Shown piece by piece: positions 46,101 to 58,100 of a stretch of 64,000 nucleotides of DNA. Both the position numbers and the translations under genes were made by a program. Source of the DNA: Nyssa sinensis (Eukaryota > Streptophyta > Magnoliopsida > Cornales > Nyssaceae). The stretch is from positions 305,001-369,000 of the forward strand of contig CM018032.1 of the NCBI GenBank assembly GCA_008638375.1, read 5' to 3'. The notes below the pieces were generated by a model. It searched no databases, had not been told where the DNA came from, and saw nothing but the letters and a program-made list of their open reading frames with translations. Within the stretch, counting starts at the first letter, position 1; every line of letters begins with the position of its first letter.

Positions 46101-49100
46101 AAAGATTGGAAACAAGGGGGGTCAACACGTAGAGGAAATGAAACTCTGTGATGCTTACTAAGTTCACATGTCTCACAATTAAAACTAGAAAAATCAAATA
46201 AAGTAGGAACTAGGTGAAGAAGATTTGCAGAAGACGGGTGTCCAAGGCGACGGTGCCATTGGTAAGGTGAAACAACGGAATTTAGAGCAGAAGAAGTCGA
46301 TTGACTAGATGACTAAAGGTAATAGAGTCCATTCTTTTCATATCTCCCACCAATCATCCTCTTCGTCTTTAGATCCTGAAATTGGTAATAAGAAGGATAG
46401 AAGGTCACTGAACAGTTGACGGACTGGGCAAGTTTACGAAAAGACAACAAATTGAAAGGAAATTGGGGTATGTATAAAATAGATGAAAAAGTGAGATCAA
46501 AAGCGCAAACACTACCAATTCCTTGAATACAAGCTTTAGTCCCATTAGCAATAGTGACAAAGGAGTGGGAAGAAAGATGAAAAATATTAGAAAAAAGAGA
46601 CAAGTTACCTGTCATATGATTAGATGCCCTACTGGAAGAAAAATGAAGACGTGTGTTACTTGAAGAGACCAAATTGGCTGTGGATGTAGAAGAGGTAATG
46701 ACACACTGAAGAATAGAATTATACTCTTTGTTGTCCTTGGAGTCCAATTTATTAGACATGATAGGACAAAGAAGTTGCTAGAGCAAAGATTTGGGAAGCA
46801 AAAGAAGTTGGCCGAGACTGGCTGGGCTGGGGGAGCTGAGAGGCTTTACCGAGGGTGATGAGAGGCTGAGCTGAAGAGGTCGAGAGGTGCTGAAGGAGCC
46901 AAGAGGCTCTGCCGAGAAGGGCCGAGAGGACAAGAGGCACCAAGAAGGATAGGACTTAGAAAGAGAAGCTATGATTTATAAAACCTGCTCTGATACCATG
47001 TCGAAAATATTTTAGAGAATGAAAAAGATATATTGTTCTCTCTGTCAAGTCAATATTTATAGTCACAACTTTCAAGTAAATAAGGAAACTATCCTAAATT
47101 AATTCCTACAATCAATATAATCAATTAATCAATCAATCAATCAATACAATCAATCTAATGCCTAAATTAAGCTACAGATTAAGTCAATATTTACAACACT
47201 AACCTTTCCAACATTTGAAGAAATCCATCACCCTCTCTGTCCTGACCCATGATAACCAAACAAAGAGAATACTAGAGACCATAGCTCCCTCACTGCCGCA
47301 ATGCAAAAATAAGATTATGTACTCTATCTTCTTCAGCGCAACACATACAACACCTATTAACCAATTAGAATTCCCTTCTTTTTGGATTATCAATGGTTAA
47401 AATAGTTTCCAAAACTATTGGCCACACAAAAAGCATCACTTTCAATGGAGATTTTGACTTCCATTTACCCGAAGAAGGGAACAAATCCTCCTTTTCCTGC
47501 GCCATTGTCTCATAAAAAGAATGGACTGAAAATATTCCGCTGCTTGTACCTTACCATTTTATGCTATCCTCCTCTCACACCATAATCCGATAGCCTTCCA
47601 ACATTTGAAGCGATGATCAAACTAAGTCCAGCTCCCATTCTTGGAAATTTCTCTTGAAATGAGGCCTCCAAACAATTCCATTCTTCGAGATGGAGACAGT
47701 CTGCAACTGATGTATCATCATTAACTAAAATCCCAAAAAGATTGGGAAACTTCATTTTTAGAACCTCCCACTCACACAACCTGTCATGCCAAAATCTTAC
47801 ATTATCACCTGAACCTACAACAAAGTCAATATTTTTCTTACAGATTCCTTCCATTCCTTCTAAATGCCCTTCCATAGACCAATCCATAAGGTGAATCTAT
47901 TGCTACAAAGTCCAACCACCCCTCCCACACCCAAATTTTCTTTCAATTAGCTTCCTCCACAGACTCCCTCTCTCTAGCTAACTTCAACATCCACTTTCCC
48001 ATCAAGTTTCTTTCCCCAACCCACTTTGCCTAAATGGTTTGTTCACACTATCCCATCCTACCAAATGTATTTTCCTCTCATCTCCCAACCCCTCCCTCCC
48101 CCTACCCCCAAAAGCAAAAGAGAGAGAAAAAGAAAATCCATCTGAAATTTGTCCGACTTCCTTCCACTGAAGCTGGGATTGGGAAAGAGACATAAAATAA
48201 GTGGGCTAACTCACTAACATGCTCTTGATTAGCACTCCCGCCGCCCCTCCGCTCGCTTGGGGGGGGGGGGGGGATAAGAAATGCCCCTTCCACCTTGCCA
48301 ATCGTTTATGTAATCTCTCAACCGCTACATCCCAAATAACTTTTGCTTTATAACATGGCTCTTAACAAAGCCTGAGGTACTTTGTTGGAAAAGGGCCCAC
48401 TGAGCAAGCCATGTTAAGCGCCAAACTCTCCAAATCCTCCACAACTGCCACATACCTTGACTGATGCCAGAGCCAACACTAAGATTTCAGAATCTCACAT
48501 AACAAGTTGCTGTACCATTTGCTCCCACCTGCACCCAATCACTCCACCTTCCTCCCCCATGCTACAAACTACTTCCATGGAAACTACCTCCATTTTTGTC
48601 TCTCAAACGATCTAAAGTTGGTTTCCATGGCTTCATCATTTTCTTAATTATGTTTATCAGGATCATTTCCTCCCCCACACATTCCATGAAATAACTCGAA
48701 TTTCCTTCCCCTCTTCCTTGAACTCCCCCCCTTTCCCTTTCTTTGTCCCATAATTGATTGAAGGAGAGAAGTTCTTCAGTTCCTTGCCCAATCTACTTCC
48801 CCCACTAGTGCTTCCTTCCCACCTTATCTCTAACCTAAGCTGCTCTTCTTTCCCTTTTAATAGAATCAAACAACCAAATGAATTCTTCTTCATATTTTCC
48901 ACAAGAAACTCCTAACAGTTTTCCCATCCCTTTTATATTTCTCAGAACCCAAGCAGAAACATGTTCCAGATTCTAGTCTCTCTCCCTCTCTCTTTTCCCT
49001 AGACTGCCCTTTGAAGTTAACAAATTCCTTCCCCATCAAAATTCCTCCCCCACCCCACAGTCCCCCAACTCCACTTCAGAGCTATTGCTGCATTTTCCTG

Positions 49101-52100
49101 GTGCCATAACTGCTAATGGTGTGCAGGCCACTAGGCTTAACCTACTTTCTTCCTCCCCTGTTCCCAAATCAGTCCCACCTTCACTGCGTTGGTCACCCCA
49201 TCTCCCTTAACTGATCCCTGGTCTGCCCACATCATTAGAATTCTGTCCCTATATCTCACGACCGAATCGATGGTAGCCTGAACAATGGCTAAGCTGTTTC
49301 GGTCCCAAAATTCTCCTCCTCAGTTGCCAAGGTCAAAGGTTACCTCGTAACTTCTTCGGTGTTATCATTTACTTTTTCACAACAACTATGTCATGCTAGT
49401 TCATTCTCTTGTCCCTTTGTTCCTCACTTATTTCTTATGTGGTTCCCCTAGGTCTTGGCTCTATTCTGCATTTTCCCCTTTGTCCTTTCTCAATTTTGAA
49501 TGGATTCACCTTCCTCACACTGACAAGCTGGCATAAGATGTCGTCTCACCTTCTGCTGTTTGTAGCTGGATCCTTGCTCCCTTCTTCCCTCTCCTCCCTA
49601 ATGGGCCTAACCTGTCTCATCTAGAAAGTTCTCCCCTATGCCTCCCGCTTTGCTCTCCATTTGGGCTTGATTGAGATGGCCCATTAATCATCTTTTTCTT
49701 CCCCCTATCTTGTGGGCCTTTAGGTAGCCCTCTTCAGGTTTCATTATTTCAGCCCATCTCCTTACCCTCTTTTATATGGCTTGTTTCTATACCTGATGAA
49801 TTGAGAGTAGCCCAAACCTATTAGTCAGCCCATTAACTATGTTTATATTTATCAGTCCGTTCCCATAATTTCTCCTCAGATTGGGCCTAACCCATTCCTG
49901 CAATGTCGATAATCAACTTGGGCTTTATCTTTAACTTGGTTGATCTGAGCTTGTCCACCCCTACCTACCCATCCTTCGGAACACCTAGGACCATAGCCTC
50001 TTGGTCCATTGCTGATCCTGTCTCACTTTGGGCCTTGTTGACCAGGCCCAGCCCAAAGTCCATTCTAACCCTGCTTCACATGCCTTACCATCTCAAGAAT
50101 TCAAATTTGAAATCGATAGTATCCCTGACGTTTGCCAGTCCTTCCCTAGCCATGTGTACACATGTTCACCTACTCCCATTTGCAGTTTCACGCTCTTTCC
50201 TCGCGTGATTGCCACGTCCCTATTTTTACATCGTCTTTCCCCTAAAATCTGCCATCTCTGATAACTCTAATCACCTGCCACTTCAAAGTTTGGTGCTGCC
50301 TCTGCCCATATAGGAACAATGAATTGCCACGACCCTATTTGAGTTGTTGACACGGCGTGAACCTCCCTTCCATGTGTACCAAGATTCTTGCCCACCGGAA
50401 GAGCACTTCAAAGTCGCTCCTTGTAGCAGCATCCCGGTAGTGTCGACCAATCAAGGAAAATTGGACGTCCTTCGAAGTCCCATATCCCTTGAACCATTTT
50501 CTCTGCTAAAATTTCTAATGGAAAAACAGAAAAAGGAGCCCCGTTCATTTCGAAGACTAACCCCTGCAATTGACCCCTCTCCAGCACTGGATCATCATTC
50601 GACCTAAATCTCCCTACCAAATATTTTTCATAAACCTCAATTGTTGCTTGCATGAATCATAATCCGCTGACAGCTCAGTTTGTTTACCATTCCTATCTGC
50701 ACCACCTGGAGAGGCGATTCCGGCCATTGCCTCCTCTGAGCCACCCGTAGATTCGAGTGCTTGACTTCATCGTCACTCTGATTATCCAAACCCCCTATTG
50801 CCTGGATCCCTCTCTCCAGCTCTGCCAATCCTCCCCCAACCAGTTGCTCTGGGATGATAATGCAACTCACATCCTCTTCCTTTTTGGCTTCAATGTGTAC
50901 AACCAACCTTCGATGTTATTATTCCTCACTGCCTTTTAGGTTCTTCCCCATTCTCTCCGTAGTCGAATGAGACCCTTTCGTCTATCCTCCTTTATTGCAA
51001 AACAAGTGTCTCACAGATCCATTCCACATCCTTTATGCCCGCCTCAATCCTTTGAATGTCTCCCTTCCCACGTTCGACCAGTTGCCATTGCATTGATCCC
51101 TTCTCGCCTGATCCGCAGCTTCTGAGTTTGAAATGTTTTTCGTTAACATACACGATCGACATTGACCGTTGTCAAAATGTTGCACTCTTGGAGCCAATTG
51201 TGAAGAATCCCACATTCATGAAGCATCTTCATCCTTGCAGTTTCTGCATGTTTGATTTGTTTTTCCTGTTGAAGGAGTCTCTCCAGACAATTTCGCTTTT
51301 AACCTTTCTTCCTCTTTTTGTTGTTTTCTGAAGACGTCAGTCTTAAAAGACTAGAACTAATAAACTTTGAGTCCAATTAAAATTTCAAGCCTAGTAAAGC
51401 AAACTTTGAAGCACGTAAAACTTGGGCCTGGACCTTATTTAAACGCATAAGACCGGTCTAGAAATGACCGAAACCCATAAAGAATACACCATCTAGAGAA
51501 ATTTAGCACATGCTGCCTGTACCAAATTTCCAAATTACGTCTAATTGTAGATAACTTATGGAATATGTTCTAGCTGAAACTTTTTTTTGGATAAGTAATA
51601 ATTTCATAAACGCACCAAGGGGGCTTGCATGTACAAAAAGACGATACAAAATATACTAACTTCCTGAACTCATGGAATACTAAAAAGATGATAAAGACTC
51701 TATAGACAAAGAACCAGCCTCCAAGACCCAAAAATAAAGGGAATTCAACACCAAAGCTTTTGCGGCTCAAATAGGAGACTCAACACCTTCAAAAAGTCTA
51801 TTGTCTTTCTCCCTCCAAATAGTCCACGAAATGCAAAGAGGGGTTATGCACCAAACTTACCTCATTCTCCTATCAAAAAATTGGCCTTGCCAAGAGTTGA
51901 GTAACTCCATCGTGGAACATGGCATTACCCAAAAGATTCCCAACAAAAGGGACCATATAGACCAAGTGAAGGAGCAATGGATGAGAAGGTGATGAACCGT
52001 CTCCTCTCCACATTTACAAAGACCACACCAATTCACCATCACTTTACCTCTCCTTCTAAGGTTGTCCATGGTCAGAATTCTTCCCCAAGCTGCAGTCCAC

Positions 52101-55100
52101 GCAAAAAAAGCCACCTTTAAAGGAGCCTTAGATTTTCAAATAACTTTCCAAGGAAAATGTTGACACCCCCCCTCCCCCCCTCCTCTCTTCCATGAAGCAA
52201 ACAATAGAAAGATTTGAGTGAGAAGTCTCCCTTCCTGTGAACCCAATCAATTGTATCATCATCAAGTAAAGTAAACGAGTGTCTGTACAAAAAGCTATAA
52301 AAATCCATAATCTCATCTATCTCCCAATCATGTAACTGTCTACAAAAGCTGACATCCCAATTTGTGGCACCCATCTCTCCTCTATGGTAATCCCCAATCC
52401 AAGCATTTCTGTTTGTTGCAATCCTAAAAAGTCTTGGGAATGCTATGTGAAGAGGGCCTCTATAACTCCAAGAGTCATACCAAAATCTGTTCTTGCATAA
52501 ACCTAGCGACCTTACTTCACAAAAACATATCGAAGACTGGTAGTCATAAAAACACCAATGCCTACTAACTTTCAAGTGCCCCCTTGAAATTGAACTAAAA
52601 TTTTTTAATTATCGTTTTGCTAAGTTCTTATTTATTGAGCCTCTTATAGTTTGAGTGGAGGCAATGTTAAAGTCTTTGTTCTCATGTGAGATTGGCAATG
52701 GGCTCAAAACTGTAAATGCTCCATCCTTGAAAGAATTTTTAAGATTTAAAGATTACTAAGTTGAGGGCATTTTTCCATGTCTGAATATTTCTAGTGTTCT
52801 AATGATAAATGGAACATGTTCAGCTAGTGTATTGACAATAAAGAGCCTACTTCATTTGTATTTCTGTCTTCTTTTTCACTTTTATTTTTATTTTGCACTT
52901 TTATTTTTTGTTTTGTTGTGGAGGGACCATTATCAATTGTTTTTATTATTAAATCTTCAGGGTCATAAAAGTTACGTCCCAAATATGATCAGTGGGGCAT
53001 CTCAAGCTGATATAGGCGTACTAGTAAGTTTGTTCTGTGATTTTTTTCTATTTTTAACCTGTGTTAAACTTGCATGATTCGTTTGTTTGGTTTCTGATAC
53101 TCTCTCTACCTCTCCCCCACCCCCCAAAAAAAAACACCCAAAAATTGTAAGGTGATATCTGCTCGGAAAGGAGAATTTGAAACTGGTTATGAGAGAGGTG
53201 GACAGACCCGTGAACATGTCCAACTTGCAAAGACTTTGGGTGTCTCTAAGCTTCTTGTTGTTGTAAATAAAATGGATGATCCAACAGTGCATTGGTCAAA
53301 AGAAAGGTGCTTTATCTTTGTGACTCTGTGTCTGTGTTTTTTCCCCCCATAAATGCCCGTCTTTTTTATTTATTTATTTATTAATTTGTGTATGCTTGTG
53401 GGTGTGCATGTTGAATTCCTCTAATTTTTCCCTTTAAATACTGGTGTTCTTTCGCAGGTATGATGAAATTGAGTCAAAGATGATACCATTCCTAAAATCT
53501 TCTGGTTACAATGTGAAGAAAGGTAATAGAGGATCGTTTCCCTGAGCATTTTATTGAAATGGTTTACTTTTTTTGTTTAAATTTTTTTTAAAGACATTAA
53601 TTTTGGGCTCAATTGCAAAACATCCCATTATACTAATAGATAATAGTGTTTGGAGAAGTATAATTAATTCTGATATGCTTCGAGAAGTGAACATGGTACC
53701 AATCTGGACCTTAAACCTAATATGCTTCAAAACTCATCCCACTTGTTTTGAATCCCACTTAAAAAGAAATTTAACCTCCCATATTTACCTTCAACTACTC
53801 CTGCATAATCTGCTCTTTTCGGGCCCATATCACCATAATGACCTCCGTTGCAGGGCTTCTGATCAAACAATCTCAAGTTGCTTACTCCAAACCCACTCTC
53901 TTGCACAAGCTAACACGCAGACTTTCAATTCAAGTGATATTTAAACTTGTTTCCAATGCCTTCCGAATTCCGATAGAAAATCCCCTCTGCAACTTTTCCA
54001 ACCTTTTCACTACTGGAAATCTCTCCTTGCTTCGATGCCTTGATTGTCAACCTTAAAATAGAGGCCCTCTCCTATCTTTTGTACTCTGCAATATCCATGG
54101 CAAGGACGCAACCTCAGGTTTATCCCTCCATCTCTCTACCTCGTTTCTCTCTTAATATAATCCTAACATTTACACCCTTGTTGTTTGAAATTGAATTATG
54201 GAACAAGAATTGTTGAGAATGGAGTTGTTATATTTTGAAAACTTTTATACTTTTATATAAGTGTGATGAAGTTGGACTATGATTTACTAGTCTTCAATTG
54301 GTGTTATATATATATATACATATGATGCATTTGTCTCAATATCACCATATATGCCAGATTTCATTTGCTATAAGAATTAGAATTCTGTGATAGTTGACAG
54401 ATTTTGTTATGTTTTTATGTTTGTAAGCATATTAATATCAATGATTTTTCTTCCATAAATTAGTTTCAATTACATTTGGTGTTGACATCAGTACTTATTT
54501 TGAAATTATCTATTTTTTTAAGAAAATACAGGTGAAATGCTCTTTACTTCATTGACTTGAGCCCCGCCCCCCCCCCCCCCCCCCCCCAACCCCAAAAAAA
54601 AAAAAAAAACCTAAGTACAAGCTCAGAAATGTCTTTCCCTGAATGTTATTGAGTTTAATGATGGATTTGGAGTGATTTTAGACAATCATGGAGGAAAAAT
54701 AAATACAAGGTATTACTTATAAGGCACCAAGTAAAATTAAAGAATTAATTTTTTTGCAACTTTTGTCCTAGGGTTGGGGCCCCACAGGATTGATCGTCAA
54801 GCATATGCCTGTGTCCTGATGTTGTGCTGGGCTGTGCTTTAGCTGTCATACTGTTATCATCTTCATTATGCTGCCTTGGGTGGCCCTAGGCCTCCTGTAC
54901 AGGCTATGGTTAGTCTTATTAGTGTTTTTGCTAAATAGGATTACAATATTGAAGTGCTTGAGGATTTTGCATGGTTGACTATATCTTTTGCGGTTTACTG
55001 AACAAGGTCAATGATACAATTATAGCAGATTCTGTGTGGGGTCCTCTTGTGATTTTAAAGTTTATTTTTTTGAATGGTCAGTATCAACTGGAGAAGTTTA

Positions 55101-58100
55101 GACCATTTACTAGTTGTTCTGTTGGGAGTCTACTTCAGTGGTGTGCTGGTGCTGGTGCATCATTTTGAGGATGCAACATTTGCAACCCTTTAAAAAGGAA
55201 AGTATTATATAATGTAAGGAAGAGGTGACAATGGAATGGTAACTTGCAGTTCATTCTTTCAAGTTTCTAGGAAGTCTTTGGATTGTGGGTCAATTTGTGC
55301 AAAAAAGAGATGATGACATTTGGGGAGGTGGAGGATAGTGTTGGCTTGACTGCTATTCTAGGATGTACAATGGGGTTTTTTCCTGTTATGTACTCGGGGC
55401 TCCCCATCGGATCATCAGGTAGAGCCAGCCATGGGGGTTTGGGATGTAGTGGTGGAGAGTAAAGTGTCAATTTGTGTTGACATATCGTGCATAGATTTAT
55501 ATAACGGCTGATATGTATCGTTTTTTTGACCCTCTGATACTGATAGAGGTCAGTATATTGGTGATACCAAAATGCATAGCTATATCGGCCAATACCGTTG
55601 TGTATGTGCCGTTACGGGTTATTACAGGACCGTTATGGTCGTTTCAAGACTGATACAGTTGTTTTGAGTTATTTGTTTTTGTTTTGTTTTTGCAGAATCT
55701 TTATGATCCTTATTTTATGAGATCTAAATACAAGTGAGATACCTAACATAATAATTCAAAAGATCTAAACGAGTTACCAAAAAATTTGGGCCAATACCAC
55801 CTCTGAAAGGGCCTTTTGGACTCAGTTTTTCAATTTTTTTTTATTCCATTAATCACACAAAATTGATTTTTATGCTCAATAATCATTTTTTGGTTATTAT
55901 TTGTATTAGTTATTGTAATGTTATTCAAATCAAATTGTAATTTATTTTTAGTTTAATTTTAAAAAATTCATATAAAAATTTATCTTTTTGTAGTTGTCAA
56001 AGTTATCAAAACGTGTATTGATAATCGTATCGGGTATCGGGTATCGTATCTTGTATCACAAGATACATTTATTTTTTAAAATATATTTATAAATAAATTT
56101 ATAGATATATATATATATATTTGCACATTAATATATATATATATATTTAATGTTTAAAATAATATAAATAATATTACAATTCACGTGACATAAAAATTCG
56201 ATATATAAATTATTATTATTTATCCAACAATTAAAATTTAAAGTAGTACTAGTACCAAGCATACTTGTCTCATTTTTCAAATATATTGTATCATGTTATA
56301 TATAAACAATATATAAAATGATAAAAATAACATTTCAACTCACTTATAAAAAAAATCAACTTAAATTTCATACAAATACAAGAATCGATATTTATAAATA
56401 CTATTGAGTTTCAAACCAAAATTTAATAATCTAATTTTCTAACAAATTTTATCAATATCAAAATTTAAAGACAAAATCTAAAATTATTCATTTTTATAAT
56501 TTATTTCATTTTCTTCTTAATATCCAATTTCGACGACATCAATATCATCGTCGTCATTGTCAGATGCTAATAATTTTTCACTTTCTTTTTCTTATTCAAC
56601 TTCTTGTATGTGCTTACTTCTCATCCATTTTCTTAAAATACTTATTATCCTTCTTTCTTGTTGGAAGAAAGATCTCTAAGCATTAAAAAAGAAATATAAA
56701 ATCAAACAAAACAAAAACGTATATAACAAAACAACAAAAAGAGGTTAAAACTATGTCGTTTAGAATGATTGCGTGTATTGCATGTATTATGTGTATCGAA
56801 ACATATCGTAAGATACATATTGTGTATCATAAGATACAGTGCAAAAAGATGCAACTATAAGATACGTATCGTTTTATGTCCATATCGAAACGTATCGTAA
56901 GACACATCTTGTATCGTAAGACACGTATCGTGTATCGTAAGATACTAACAACTATGGTAAGTGTTACTTATAAAAAAAATCCTTTTAGGAGTTCGAAAAT
57001 TGAAAACTAGCAATAAAAAAACTAAAATGTGATAAATTGTTGTCAAAATATGTGTATCAATCAGTGTAGTTAAAGGCGAAAGGTGCCTTTAAGGCGCTAA
57101 GGTCCTATATTACCTGAAAAACGAGGCGACAAAAAAACGCTAGCCTGAATGAAGTAAGGTGTTAACTTATAAAAATAATTTAAAATATATATTATACATT
57201 AAAGTTTCATTTATTTTAAGTTAAACAAAATTTTATGTAATAATTCTCCTTTAACACTAAAAAAATTATATAAAAGATGACATAACATAATTAAGTTTTA
57301 AGCAAAGAGACAATTCTAAACTTTTTCTTCCCTTTTTACTACTTTTATATTGGTTAAATATTGTCTAAACAAAAATAGCTTTAATCCTAAAACAACAAGA
57401 CAAGAAACATGAGCACATTCAAGTAAAATAAGTTTCAGTTAATGAGGCTCTCGCCTCAACGCCTTTCGCCTTCGTCAAGGCAAGGCAAGTGCCTTATTAA
57501 AATTGCCTCACTTGAAGTGTGTTGAGGCGTTACGCCTCAACCTTGCCTCATCTTATCGCCTAGGTAAGCGCCAGGTCGCCTTTGACAACACTGGTATCAA
57601 TGACTTGTAAGAGGTTTGCTAGTATTTGAAAAAAATTCAGGGTCGCAATTTCCGATTCCTGTTACACTCTTAATATTGTTACACTGCGACCGCAATTTAA
57701 ATCCATGGTGTGAAGATATACAATCATACATATTTGGAAATATGTGTCTACCTGAACATGACATGATTAACTTATCGTGTCAGAACATGACTCACTTATG
57801 AAACAACTTACATGTTGACAAGAATAACTTGTTTATTTTAATATTTAAACTCTATTTTTAAATAATTAACTATTTATTTGGGTTATGTAGCAAACAATAC
57901 TTTACACATGGTAAAACATGCACCCATATATTGCATATGTGAAGAAGTTGCTTGTCTTTTTATAAGTGTATAATAGTGTCCAAGTTTGGTAGATTTCCTA
58001 TGTGGAGTGAAGAAGTCTCTCAAGTTTTGATATACACTTGATATGGACAAGTTACTTTGGCTGGTCTTTTTTTTTTCCTTTCATTTAAACATGTTAAGTT

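Larger units (their letters stand above)
43308..47203 (-). mobile_element. Ty1/copia element, gag-less, with CTAAC target duplication
   Basis: 3' LTR 43,313-43,538, 5' LTR 46,999-47,198, perfect 5-bp target duplication CTAAC (43,308-43,312, 47,199-47,203), primer site TGGTATCAGAGCAGG on the minus strand (46,984-46,998). The interior of about 3.46 kb carries protease, integrase, RT and RNase H remnants but no gag. It is inserted in the L1 above and is the same family as 11,049-12,676. Confidence 0.92.
42968..51340 (-). mobile_element. Near-full-length L1 LINE (minus strand) carrying a nested copia
   Basis: Minus-strand order: ORF1-like open stretches (51,215-49,900, weakly identified), the endonuclease start [13 protein letters not shown] (ends 48,663), a decayed section 48,660-48,000 in which the RT core is missing, post-RT segments [18 protein letters not shown] (near 48,050) and 47,887-47,564 ([20 protein letters not shown]), and the 3' region 47,560-47,204. 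This is interrupted by the copia at 43,313-47,198 and resumes at 43,307-42,968. The bracketing sequence CCTTTCTAAC / CTAACCTTTCC shows one LINE split by insertion. Opposite to eRF3 in intron 9. Confidence 0.75.
55480..57706 (-). mobile_element. MITE-2 (TATCGG family) copy 3, with two nested insertions
   Basis: Reverse orientation to copies 1 and 2. Left part 55,495-55,992 (ACGGCTGATATG, TTTTTTGACCCTCTGATA, GCCGTTACGGG), middle 56,955-57,061 and right part 57,594-57,706 (TTTCCGATTCCTGTTACA, TGCGACCGCAATTTAAATCC). Together these pieces rebuild the order seen in copy 1, with foreign elements at 55,993-56,954 and 57,062-57,593. Confidence 0.75.

Noticed and set aside
49409..50607. Plus-strand open stretches
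   Set aside because: Shadows of the minus-strand L1 ORF1 region; no domain on the plus strand.
53573..54056. Possible host exon in eRF3 intron 12
   Set aside because: Frames lack domain similarity, and exons 12 and 13 join in phase without it.
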